A stretch of DNA of 64,000 bases, taken from NCBI GenBank assembly GCA_029261295.1, contig JAJDBP010000017.1:248001-312000 (forward strand), written 5' to 3'. Positions 8,867-16,975 of this stretch are shown one piece after another (position 1 is the stretch's first letter; each line of letters begins with the position of its first letter). This DNA comes from Nitrospirales bacterium (GTDB taxonomy: Bacteria > Nitrospirota > Nitrospiria > Nitrospirales > UBA8639). The notes under the pieces were generated by a model. It had not been told where the DNA came from. It did not search any database and worked only from the letters and a program-made list of their open reading frames with translations. The translations under genes were made by a program, and so were the position numbers.

Positions 8867-9193
8867 ATGGATCAAAGTCGATTTGAATTTCGCGGAACCG
8901 GATTGAGTTGTTTATGGCTGTTTCTCTGGACCTGGGTTCTTACTCTTATCACCTTCGGTCTCTTTTTCCCCTGGGCGTATTCTGCACAGCAACGATGGAT
9001 TTCCGAATACACCTTTATTGATAACCATCAATTGTCTTTTCATGGAACGGGATTCGGATTCTTTTGGAATTGGCTTCTCATCATGGTCCTCACCATTATC
9101 ACCTTTGGGATCTATATGCCCTGGGGATTTTGTCGTTTGAAACGATGGCAAACCAATAATTTGTCTTTTGCCAATATGGCGAACCAAGGTTAG
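8867..9193 (+). CDS. DUF898/YjgN-like small membrane protein
   Basis: This 108-residue protein is made of two similar halves. Each has FxGTGxxxxWxxLxxxxLTxITFGxxxPW-type sequence: FRGTGLSCLW at the start and FHGTGFGFFW in the middle. Each half contributes one hydrophobic segment ending in FFPWAY or YMPWGF. This internal repeat is typical of short DUF898 (YjgN) proteins, whose function is unknown. The start at 8867 follows a GAGG ribosome site. The glycosyltransferase gene begins 17 bp after its stop on the same strand. Confidence 0.75.
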   Translation: MDQSRFEFRGTGLSCLWLFLWTWVLTLITFGLFFPWAYSAQQRWISEYTFIDNHQLSFHGTGFGFFWNWLLIMVLTIITFGIYMPWGFCRLKRWQTNNLSFANMANQG

Positions 9194-9210
9194 CACTACA
9201 CAAAAATCTA

Positions 9211-10476
9211 ATGAACACCTTAATAGTGGCAGTAGGAAGTTACGGTGATGTACTACCGTTGGTTGGATTGGGCAGGGAACTTCGTTCTCGGGGGCATGCC
9301 GTCACATTGTTCACGAACGGTCATTTTGCCAATCTGGTGCAACAAGCAGGAATAGACTTTATTCCCATGGGCACGGCTGAAGAATATGATGCCGTCGCCA
9401 ACCATCCAGATTTATGGCACCCACATAAAGGTTGGCGGGTCATTATGAAACGGATGATGGCAGGAACCTATTTGGAAGAGGCCTATCAACTTCTCTGCTC
9501 CCACCTTATACCAAGCGAGACTCTACTCATCAGTTCTACTCTTGGGTTCGTCGCACGCCTCGTACAAGAAACACATCAAATTCCTAACGTAACTGTCCAC
9601 TTTTCTCCCGGCGTCTTTCACTCAGCCTATCACGCCCCACACATGCCCGGCCTTCCACTTCCAGATTGGCTACCAGTACCACTCAAGCAAGGTGTATGGT
9701 CGGTTTTAGATCACCTCCTCATTGATCCCATTCTCAAGCCTAAGCTCAATCGGTTTCGGCAAGCACTTAGGCTCCCTCCTGTATCGCGGATCTTTCATCA
9801 TTGGTTACATTCCCCTGACTTAGTACTCGGCTTATTTCCAGAATGGTTTGCTCATCCTCAACCAGACTGGCCGCCCACAACCGTCTTGACCAGCTTTCCG
9901 TTATATGACGACACTGGCAATACCGACCTACCTATACCCATACAAACTTTTCTAGAGACTCACCCACAACCATTAGTCTTTACACCAGGATCAGCCAATA
10001 AACATGGGAAGGCGTTTTTCACGGAAGCAGCTAAGACTTGCCAAGCTATGAATAAATCAGGAATTTTCCTAACCCGGTACCCTGAACAATTACCCCACCC
10101 CCTTCCACCTCAGATCATGCAGGCTTCCTATGCTCCACTCAGCCAACTTCTGCCACATTCTGCAGTTCTCATTCATCATGGAGGCATCGGCACCTGCTCA
10201 CAGGCTTTACGAGCTGGTATCCCCCAACTCATTCAACCATATGCTTTTGATCAGTTTGATAACGGTACGCGCATTGAAAAATTATGGGCAGGGCACTCAA
10301 TATCCAAACGCAAATTTCGTTCGCCAGTCATTGCTCAACATCTACAAGAACTTCTTACGTCCACTGCCATAACCACTGCCTGCCACACCATCAAAAAATC
10401 CTTCAAAGAAACCCACCCACTCGAAGAGGGTTGTCTATTGATTGAGCAATTAGGCAGGCGATTTCTTAGGGCATGA
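9211..10476 (+). CDS. UDP-glycosyltransferase-like protein (GT1/MGT family)
   Basis: This 421-residue protein should transfer a sugar from a nucleotide donor to a lipid or small hydrophobic acceptor in the cytoplasm. The N-terminal half opens with the MNTLIVAVGSYGDVLPLVGL acceptor-domain signature. The C-terminal half has the donor-binding motif HSAVLIHHGGIGTCSQAL near 310-330 and then IPQLIQPYAFDQFDN, the usual GT1 Gln/Asp pair. The length fits the sterol or macrolide glucosyltransferase branch. The substrate cannot be read from the sequence. It is probably co-transcribed with the DUF898 gene just upstream. Confidence 0.88.
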   Translation: MNTLIVAVGSYGDVLPLVGLGRELRSRGHAVTLFTNGHFANLVQQAGIDFIPMGTAEEYDAVANHPDLWHPHKGWRVIMKRMMAGTYLEEAYQLLCSHLIPSETLLISSTLGFVARLVQETHQIPNVTVHFSPGVFHSAYHAPHMPGLPLPDWLPVPLKQGVWSVLDHLLIDPILKPKLNRFRQALRLPPVSRIFHHWLHSPDLVLGLFPEWFAHPQPDWPPTTVLTSFPLYDDTGNTDLPIPIQTFLETHPQPLVFTPGSANKHGKAFFTEAAKTCQAMNKSGIFLTRYPEQLPHPLPPQIMQASYAPLSQLLPHSAVLIHHGGIGTCSQALRAGIPQLIQPYAFDQFDNGTRIEKLWAGHSISKRKFRSPVIAQHLQELLTSTAITTACHTIKKSFKETHPLEEGCLLIEQLGRRFLRA

Positions 10477-10571
10477 CCACTCATATCCGAACTACCATAT
10501 CTCTCCCTGTCAATACCTTTCGCACTGTTTCCCGTTAAATCTCTTTCAGGGTTGATGACCTTTGCAGGCCC

Positions 10572-11123
10572 TTGGTAAAGTGTGTGACTGTGTCTACATC
10601 ACCTCCCTTACAATTTCAAAAGAAAAACCCTAAGGCCGTGATCTCCACACCATTGGGGGACATTGAAATCCGTTTTTTTACGGATGATGCCCCACGTCAC
10701 GTGGAAAGCTTTCTCAATCTGACCAATTTGAAATTCTTTGACGGCCTGTCGTTCCATCGTATCCTCCCTGGATTTCTGATCCAAGGCGGAGACCCGCTGA
10801 GTAAAAACCCAGACCGCAGCTTACATGGCACAGGCGGCCCAGGATTTAGCCTTCCGCCAGAAACTAGTGATCGGCCTCACCGCCGAGGCACCCTTTCCAT
10901 GGCCAAAGTGCCACGAAACGAGGATTCCACTCGAGACATCGCGGATAGCGGCTCACAGTTTTTTATTTGTGTAGAAGACCAGGGCAGTCTTGACCGGCGG
11001 TATTCGGTGTTTGGAAAGGTAGTAAAAGGAATGGATGTCGTCGATCAGATTGTCGCAGGCCCAACCGATGACCGAGACAATCCCTTAGATCCGGTCAGGA
11101 TGACGATTCGAGCTGAAGAATAG
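10572..11123 (+). CDS. Cyclophilin-type peptidyl-prolyl cis-trans isomerase
   Basis: This cytoplasmic protein of up to 183 residues has the cyclophilin fold. It shows ISTPLGDIEIRFF, the APRHVESFLNL helix, FDGLSFHRILPGFLIQGGDP with the catalytic Arg, GTGGPGF, GTLSMAK, and SGSQFFI with the active-site Gln/Phe. It catalyses proline isomerisation during protein folding. No signal peptide is visible. The start is uncertain: TTG at 10572 or GTG at 10584 or 10590, none with a strong ribosome site. It follows the glycosyltransferase gene after about 95 bp. Confidence 0.93.
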   Translation: MVKCVTVSTSPPLQFQKKNPKAVISTPLGDIEIRFFTDDAPRHVESFLNLTNLKFFDGLSFHRILPGFLIQGGDPLSKNPDRSLHGTGGPGFSLPPETSDRPHRRGTLSMAKVPRNEDSTRDIADSGSQFFICVEDQGSLDRRYSVFGKVVKGMDVVDQIVAGPTDDRDNPLDPVRMTIRAEE

Positions 11124-11193
11124 CGTATGGTTAAAAGAAACGTGTTGGAAGAGAAAAGTTAAGAAGTTCCTGCCAAGCATAAAAAATTCATTG

Positions 11194-11214
11194 TTCCCAA
11201 TTATGCATTGGGAA
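11194..11214. terminator. Hairpin between convergent cyclophilin and Memo-like genes
   Basis: TTCCCAAT (11194-11201) pairs with ATTGGGAA (11207-11214) across a 5-base loop. It sits between two convergent genes, where a bidirectional terminator would be expected. No clean T-run follows. Confidence 0.4.
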
Positions 11215-11346
11215 TTTGTGAGTCCTCTCTCTTAAAAAATCCACCCAGCGGGACCGCAGCAAAGGAAAAAGTAAAACATATAATTAGTACATTGAGCCTT
11301 TGAGTGAAGCGAGAACAAAGCTGGTAGGTTTTTTCAACATTCTTAA

Positions 11347-12615
11347 CTAGACAAAGGCAATACTGGCATACGTCACCGTCGAATTAAACTGATCCGTGAT
11401 TCCCCGATCATAACGAAGCACTTGCCCCTTAAGTGGCTCACTATCGCGCTGCAGTAGTTTCATCAACGTAAAGATCACCGAAAACCCTAGTATCCTCCGC
11501 TGATTGCCTTCCTTCAGAATAAACTCGGCGAAGCCTTCCGGATCAGCCTCTTCCACCTTCTTCAACATTTCCAAATCAATCTGCATACATCGATGGAAGG
11601 AAAAATCGGTAGGGGGCTTTTGATCACCATACCGAATGCCGATATGCGCCAGATCGGCACTGCCAATCACGCACACCTTTTGGCCACTAGCTTGAATCGC
11701 ACGTTTCGTAATCGTCAAAAATTGATCAATTCGATGAAAGAGCTGTTGATACTCTCCACCAGTCAAGGTGTCCGGGGGGAAATCAACCAGAACCGGAACA
11801 ATGGAAATCGCACGGTCTTCGCCTAGCGCATGCTGGAGAAACGGCAATTGCAATTCCAAACTGTGCTCACCAAGGTGAGCAATATCTTCGGCAAAAAACG
11901 TCTCTCCCGCTTCTTTGCGGATGGCCTCGATAATCCCTCGATTCACCGGCACGGTCCCAAACGGCGTTTCAAAATCTTTATCCGTCAAGGCAATGCCTCC
12001 TTCGAGACCGGCATGACAAGTGCCGATCAACACAAACACATCCGGAACCTGACCTTCCTGTAACTCCTGATACCCCCAGGCATATATGGGCCCAGCATCC
12101 TTGATGTCAAAATTCGGAGCAACCAAGCCTTTGATCACTTGTCCCGCACATTCAGCTTTGCCCTTTTCCGGTCCTTCCTGCGAGGCATAAAAGCCATCAA
12201 TCTGTTCACGCAATTTAACGGGATCAGCTTCATATTGCTTGCCAGCAAAGGCCATCGGCCTCACCTCAAGCTTGCGATAGGCCTCAAAGGCTTGCTGTTG
12301 GACTTGCTTCAGTCGATCACCTTCTAAAAATAATTTTTCTTCCAGATCGGCCACTAATTTGGTGAGCTGATCCGGCATCATGAATTCCCCATACTTTTTC
12401 AGATATTCCCCACCCAGCTGCTCTAACGAATGCTCACCATCAAAAAACTGAAACAGCCAGAAATAATTGAGCGGCAACACCAGCTTTTCCGACGACAAGC
12501 CAGTGGGATCCCACAACACAATGTATTGCTCCTCCCCCTGCTTCAGGGGCGAATATTGTAAATTCCGAAGGAGCGGGTAATTTTTCGAATCTTTTTCTAC
12601 AGCTTCGGTACTCAT
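11347..12615 (-). CDS. Memo-like protein (AmmeMemoRadiSam system protein B family) with N-terminal extension
   Basis: This protein has 422 residues from the ATG at 12615, which follows an AGGA ribosome site; the frame is open to 12660. The C-terminal about 270 residues match the Memo/AMMECR-partner family: GLVAPNFDI, VFVLIGTCHAG, HLGEHSLELQLPFLQ, VCVIGSADLAHIG and the fold's metal-site His/Asp positions. The family is related to class III extradiol dioxygenases, but its reaction is not established. The first about 130 residues (a LPLNYFWLFQFFDGEHSLEQL segment) look like a small winged-helix or PqqD-type module fused in front. No AMMECR1 or radical-SAM partner is encoded next to it here. Confidence 0.82.
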   Translation of the reverse strand: MSTEAVEKDSKNYPLLRNLQYSPLKQGEEQYIVLWDPTGLSSEKLVLPLNYFWLFQFFDGEHSLEQLGGEYLKKYGEFMMPDQLTKLVADLEEKLFLEGDRLKQVQQQAFEAYRKLEVRPMAFAGKQYEADPVKLREQIDGFYASQEGPEKGKAECAGQVIKGLVAPNFDIKDAGPIYAWGYQELQEGQVPDVFVLIGTCHAGLEGGIALTDKDFETPFGTVPVNRGIIEAIRKEAGETFFAEDIAHLGEHSLELQLPFLQHALGEDRAISIVPVLVDFPPDTLTGGEYQQLFHRIDQFLTITKRAIQASGQKVCVIGSADLAHIGIRYGDQKPPTDFSFHRCMQIDLEMLKKVEEADPEGFAEFILKEGNQRRILGFSVIFTLMKLLQRDSEPLKGQVLRYDRGITDQFNSTVTYASIAFV

Positions 12616-12725
12616 AAGAAATCCTATCTTGATTTTAAAGGGATTATGCCTCAAAAACATTCATTATACGGGTGCATTGCACAGGCCCGCAACCAAATCA
12701 GAATCTGGATTTCGGAAAAGAAGAC

Positions 12726-13721
12726 TCAGGTATGTAAATGACACCAAACTTGATGGCCCTTGTCAGAGGAGCCAATGGTGATCAGTGGAGGATCCGTAGT
12801 TTTGCAGACATCCATCACTTCTGGACACCGGGGGTGGAATCGACATCCACTTGGCGGGTTTAATGGCGAGGGGACATCGCCGGCAAGAATCGTCCGTTTG
12901 GAAACCGCCATGGGATCGGGCACCGGATTCGCGGACAGGAGCGCTTGCGTGTAGGGATGCTTGGGCGTAGTAAAGAGATCTTCGGTTGGGGCCACTTCAG
13001 CCAATTGTCCTAAATACATGACGGCTATTCGATCGGCCAGATATTGCACCACATTCAAATCATGCGTAATAAAAAGATAAGACAGATGAAATTCTTGTTG
13101 GAGATCACGAAGCAAATTTAAGATTTGCGCTTGAATCGAAACATCGAGCGCAGACACCGCTTCATCGCAGACAATAAATTTGGGATTGAGCGCGAGTGCG
13201 CGAGCAATGCCTACCCGTTGCCGTTGACCCCCAGAAAACTCATGGGGATAGCGTGACTGATGCTCTGGCCTAAGCCCCACCTTCACAAACAATTGGTTGA
13301 CTCGATCCTGCAATTCCTGGCCCTTGGCGATTTTATGAATTTTGAGCGGCTCCGACACAATGGAGCCAATCGTCATACGTGGATTCAGCGAGCTATAGGG
13401 ATCTTGGAAAATGATTTGCATCCGTCGGCGGGCCTGTCGCAACTCACGAGGCTTGAGGGCGAGTAAGTCCTCCCCCTCAAATTTTATTTCACCAGCCGTC
13501 GGTTCCATGAGTCGGAGAATGGATCGGCCCACGGTTGTTTTGCCACAGCCCGATTCCCCCACTAGCCCAAGCGTTTCGCCGTGATTCACATGCAGCGTAA
13601 TATCATCGACAGCCTTGACCCATGCCGATACACGCGAAAATATCCCGCTGCGCACAGGAAAGTATTTCTTGAGCCCGGTGACTTGAAGGAGTGGTGGTGA
13701 GTTATTTTCTGGCATCAGCAA
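12726..13721 (-). CDS. Peptide/nickel-type ABC importer ATP-binding protein (OppF/DppF-like)
   Basis: This 331-residue cytoplasmic ATPase energises uptake of peptides or similar solutes. Visible motifs are Walker [10 protein letters not shown] (near 57), Q-loop [15 protein letters not shown], signature [15 protein letters not shown], Walker [13 protein letters not shown] and the H-loop TH in LFITHDL. The C-terminal extension contains the [10 protein letters not shown] cysteine motif typical of oligopeptide transporter ATPases. It is the last gene of a five-gene importer cluster, separated from its partner ATPase gene by a 242-bp gap that carries a palindromic repeat element. Confidence 0.93.
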   Translation of the reverse strand: MLMPENNSPPLLQVTGLKKYFPVRSGIFSRVSAWVKAVDDITLHVNHGETLGLVGESGCGKTTVGRSILRLMEPTAGEIKFEGEDLLALKPRELRQARRRMQIIFQDPYSSLNPRMTIGSIVSEPLKIHKIAKGQELQDRVNQLFVKVGLRPEHQSRYPHEFSGGQRQRVGIARALALNPKFIVCDEAVSALDVSIQAQILNLLRDLQQEFHLSYLFITHDLNVVQYLADRIAVMYLGQLAEVAPTEDLFTTPKHPYTQALLSANPVPDPMAVSKRTILAGDVPSPLNPPSGCRFHPRCPEVMDVCKTTDPPLITIGSSDKGHQVWCHLHT

Positions 13722-13770
13722 TTCATTGACAATTTACTGTCATTGGAATTTGGCGTTGTCTTTTTGTATT

Positions 13771-13913
13771 TCCCCCTCCTTTGTAAGGAGGGGTTGAGGG
13801 GAGGTAGAAATACCAGCTCGTCACCGACATTTCTTAGAGCACAAGCGAACATCTTGAGCTTCATCCTTTGAATTCTACCCCACCTTAGTCCTCCCCTTAC
13901 AAAGGGGAGGAAA
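13771..13913. repeat. Palindromic repeat element with inverted ends (MITE/REP-like)
   Basis: Both ends hold their own palindrome: CCCCTCCTT-TGT-AAGGAGGGG at 13773-13793 and CCTCCCCTT-ACA-AAGGGGAGG at 13890-13910. The ends are also imperfect inverted repeats of each other, continuing into GAGGGGAGGTAGAA on the left and its counterpart on the right. No ORF fits inside. Elements with this TTTGTAAGG-centred palindrome are dispersed in many bacterial genomes. It sits inside the importer operon between the two ATPase genes. Confidence 0.7.
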
Positions 13914-13963
13914 TTAACACGACATCAAAGAGACATATCCTCTGCTTCTTAGCAATGCCCTCA

Positions 13964-14950
13964 TCAGGAGCTTGACGACCCATGAAGCCAGCACACAGCT
14001 TCATGGGATTCTCCCACTTGAATGATTGGGGGAGGTTGCGTGGGACAGTGGGCCAGCACATCGGCGCATCGTGAGGCAAAATGACATCCTGTGGGATATT
14101 GCAAAGGCGAGGGCACCGTCCCTGGAATCGCTTCCAACCGAACCTGCCGTTCTCCGGGACGCGGTAACGATTTCAACAGCGCGCGGGTATAGGGATGACT
14201 GGGACGTTGAAAGAGTGTCTTGACCTCCGCCCGTTCCGCAATTTTACTGGCATACATCACAATGACATCTTGAGCGAATTGCGCGACCACGCCGAGATTA
14301 TGGGTGATAAGCAAAATGGCCATTCCCAAATCTTTTTGAAGATCAGATAACAGATCCAGAATCTGCGCTTGAATGGTGACATCCAACGCCGTGGTCGGTT
14401 CATCAGCAATGAGCAAGTCCGGTTTGCATGCTAAAGCCATGGCAATCATGACCCGTTGTTTCATGCCCCCGGACATTTCATGGGGATATTGATCGATGCG
14501 TTGTTCGGGTGACGCAATTCTGACCTTTTGCAACAGACCAAGGACTTCTTGACGAACCGCTTGCTTCGAAAGATCCGTATGAATCTGCAACACCTCCCCA
14601 ATTTGATCACCAATCCGCATCACGGGATTCAAGGAAGTCATGGGTTCCTGAAAGACCATAGCAATTGATTTTCCTCTTACCTTACGCATGGCCTTTTCGG
14701 GTAGAGCCAAGAGATCTTGGCCTTTGAACATAATCGTCCCGCCAACCACACGCCCAGGCGAAGACAATAATTGCATGATCGATAAAGCTGTGACCGACTT
14801 CCCACAACCTGACTCGCCCACCAGGGCCAGAGTTTGGCCTCCATACAAGGTAAAGCTCACATCATCCACCGCTTTTATTTCGCCCTTGTCGGTAAAAAAC
14901 GACGTTTGGAGATTGGACACTTGCAAGAGAGGATGGACGCTAGATGCCAT
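13964..14950 (-). CDS. Peptide/nickel-type ABC importer ATP-binding protein (OppD/DppD-like)
   Basis: This 328-residue protein is the partner ATPase of the same importer. Walker A is GESGCGKSV (near 41), the Q-loop is [11 protein letters not shown], the signature is [15 protein letters not shown], Walker B is [12 protein letters not shown], and LLITHNL gives the H-loop. The C-terminal region has [17 protein letters not shown], the cysteine-rich extension of this subfamily. The ATG at 14950 directly abuts the stop of the permease gene (TAA-ATG), so translation is probably coupled. Confidence 0.93.
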   Translation of the reverse strand: MASSVHPLLQVSNLQTSFFTDKGEIKAVDDVSFTLYGGQTLALVGESGCGKSVTALSIMQLLSSPGRVVGGTIMFKGQDLLALPEKAMRKVRGKSIAMVFQEPMTSLNPVMRIGDQIGEVLQIHTDLSKQAVRQEVLGLLQKVRIASPEQRIDQYPHEMSGGMKQRVMIAMALACKPDLLIADEPTTALDVTIQAQILDLLSDLQKDLGMAILLITHNLGVVAQFAQDVIVMYASKIAERAEVKTLFQRPSHPYTRALLKSLPRPGERQVRLEAIPGTVPSPLQYPTGCHFASRCADVLAHCPTQPPPIIQVGESHEAVCWLHGSSSS

Positions 14951-15943
14951 TTAACGACTTCTCAATTTTGGATTGAGGGCTTCGCGTAAACCCTCTCCTA
15001 CGAGATTAAAGGCCAATACGACGATAAAAATGGCCATGCCGGGAATAAAAAAGAGCCAAGGCGCATCAAAAATGAATCCTTTACCATCAGAGAGAATATT
15101 TCCCCAGGTGGCGTCTGGAGGAGGGACTCCGAACCCCAAAAAACTCAAACCCGATTCCGTCAAGATGGCCGAGGCCACGCCAATGGTGGCTGATACAAAC
15201 ACCGGCGCTAAGGCATTCGGCACCATATGACGAAAAATAATCCGAGCTTCTGGGATACCTAGCGCCTTCGCGGCTGTCACGTAGTCCAATTCTCGAATTG
15301 ATAAAAATTCTGCGCGCACAAAACGCGTCGTCCCCATCCAACTGAACAAACCAATGATGATCATGATGGTGTAAATACTCGGGGGTAGCAGAGCTACGGC
15401 CGTCAGAATAAGAAAAAATGTTGGGAAACACATCATGGCATCGGTAAATCGCATGATAAGCGTATCGATGGTGATAAACCCTAATTTGACATGTCCGTAA
15501 AAACCGGCCAGTCCTCCCAGGAGAATTCCAATGCCCAATGAAATCCCAACAGCCACAAATCCAATGGATAAGGACACAAACGAGCCTTGAAACATTCGAG
15601 CAAAGACATCCCGTCCTAATTCGTCCGTCCCCATGAAATACACACCACCAAATGGTCTATCAATTGACAAGCTATCTGAAGAGGGAATCGAGAAGGGGGG
15701 AAGAAATTTGTCAGTCAGTCGGACGACTTCAGGATCAAACACTACCCACCATTCCGTGAGGGCTTTTCCTGCTAGCGCGGTCACAAGCAATATCATTAAC
15801 ACCCAAAATCCAAAGAGGGCTTGGTAATCCTTTTTGAAGATACGAAGAAATTCTTGCCAAGGCGTTTCGGGTGGAGCCATCGCTTCAGGATCTAACGACA
15901 TCGTCGTCGCCTGACTCAAAGCCGATGTTTTCGGTTCATTCAT
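14951..15943 (-). CDS. Peptide ABC importer permease (OppC/DppC-like)
   Basis: This 330-residue inner-membrane protein has about six predicted membrane segments, the first near residue 40 after a cytoplasmic leader. It has the family's N-terminal region, then LMGTDELGRDVFARM-like sequence, and the permease EAA loop EFLSIRELDYVTAAKALGI with IIFRHMVPNAL. It forms the translocation channel with the DppB-like protein encoded next to it. The stop abuts the start of the OppD-like ATPase gene. Confidence 0.93.
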   Translation of the reverse strand: MNEPKTSALSQATTMSLDPEAMAPPETPWQEFLRIFKKDYQALFGFWVLMILLVTALAGKALTEWWVVFDPEVVRLTDKFLPPFSIPSSDSLSIDRPFGGVYFMGTDELGRDVFARMFQGSFVSLSIGFVAVGISLGIGILLGGLAGFYGHVKLGFITIDTLIMRFTDAMMCFPTFFLILTAVALLPPSIYTIMIIIGLFSWMGTTRFVRAEFLSIRELDYVTAAKALGIPEARIIFRHMVPNALAPVFVSATIGVASAILTESGLSFLGFGVPPPDATWGNILSDGKGFIFDAPWLFFIPGMAIFIVVLAFNLVGEGLREALNPKLRSR

Positions 15944-15970
15944 AAAGAGATGGTTTTCAGCGTCATCCAG

Positions 15971-16933
15971 TTAATGCAAACGGATTCTAGGATCCACCAC
16001 CGCATAGAGAATATCCGAGAGTAACGTGCCGGCCAACGTTAAGACGGCCGCAATAAAATTTAAGGTCATAATCACCGGAAAATCCCTTGATAATATGGCT
16101 TCGTACGCAAGCCGGCCCAACCCTGGCCAGGCAAAAATTTGTTCAAAGATGACAGACCCGCCAATGAGTCCTGGGAGCAACAAGCCAAACATTGTGACAA
16201 AAGGGAGTAAGGCATTGCCAAGCGCATGGCCATAGATCACCGTATCTTCTTCGAGACCTTTCGCTCTGGCTGTCCGTACATAATCCTGACTTAACACCTC
16301 TAACATTTGAGATCGGACATAGCGAGACAACACCGCAATGCCTCCAATAGCCGCCATCACCGATGGAATGACCAAATGCCAGACTCGATCCATGACTTTA
16401 TAGGCAGGCTCAGCATGCTCCATGCCAAATGTCTTGATACTAATCACGGGCACTCCAAACCAGCCCACCACCCATAAAATGGCTAAATAGGACAAGAAAA
16501 ATCCTGGGACGGAAATCAGGGCATAGGACAAAAAGACGGTACCCCGATCATACGCCCCACCTCGAAACACCGCCCCATAAATTCCGGCCGGAAACGCCCA
16601 TGTCCAGACTAAAATGGTGGCTAAGATAAACAGAGGTAACGAATTGAGAAAACGATCCCAAATTTTTGGAAGGACCGGCTGACTATCTTTAAAGGATTTT
16701 AATTCCCCAGACGCCAAATCCCGAATCCAATAGGCATATTGCACATGCAGGGGATCATCCAAGTGAAACGCGGCACGAATCTTCGCGATATCTTCCGGTT
16801 TCATCCGGGGATTCATGGGATCTACTTCGCTTGGCTCTCCAGGCGCCAGATGAATAAATGAATGGGCCACAAAAGACACGATGATCAAGAGAATCAATCG
16901 TTGCCCAATATTTCGAAGAATAAAATTCCACAT
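15971..16933 (-). CDS. Peptide ABC importer permease (OppB/DppB-like)
   Basis: This 320-residue inner-membrane protein has an N-terminal membrane segment (about 10-28) and four or five more. It shows the DppB-type start (LGQRLILL-like RNIGQRLILLII), a periplasmic loop with PRMKPEDIAKIRAAFHLDDP, and the EAA loop MLEVLSQDYVRTARAKGL followed by HALGNALLPFVT. It pairs with the OppC-like permease. The substrate-binding protein gene ends 42 bp upstream on the same strand. Confidence 0.93.
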   Translation of the reverse strand: MWNFILRNIGQRLILLIIVSFVAHSFIHLAPGEPSEVDPMNPRMKPEDIAKIRAAFHLDDPLHVQYAYWIRDLASGELKSFKDSQPVLPKIWDRFLNSLPLFILATILVWTWAFPAGIYGAVFRGGAYDRGTVFLSYALISVPGFFLSYLAILWVVGWFGVPVISIKTFGMEHAEPAYKVMDRVWHLVIPSVMAAIGGIAVLSRYVRSQMLEVLSQDYVRTARAKGLEEDTVIYGHALGNALLPFVTMFGLLLPGLIGGSVIFEQIFAWPGLGRLAYEAILSRDFPVIMTLNFIAAVLTLAGTLLSDILYAVVDPRIRLH

Positions 16934-16975
16934 CGTCAGAACGTCACAAACAGGTTGTTAGATCAGTTTCAATTA

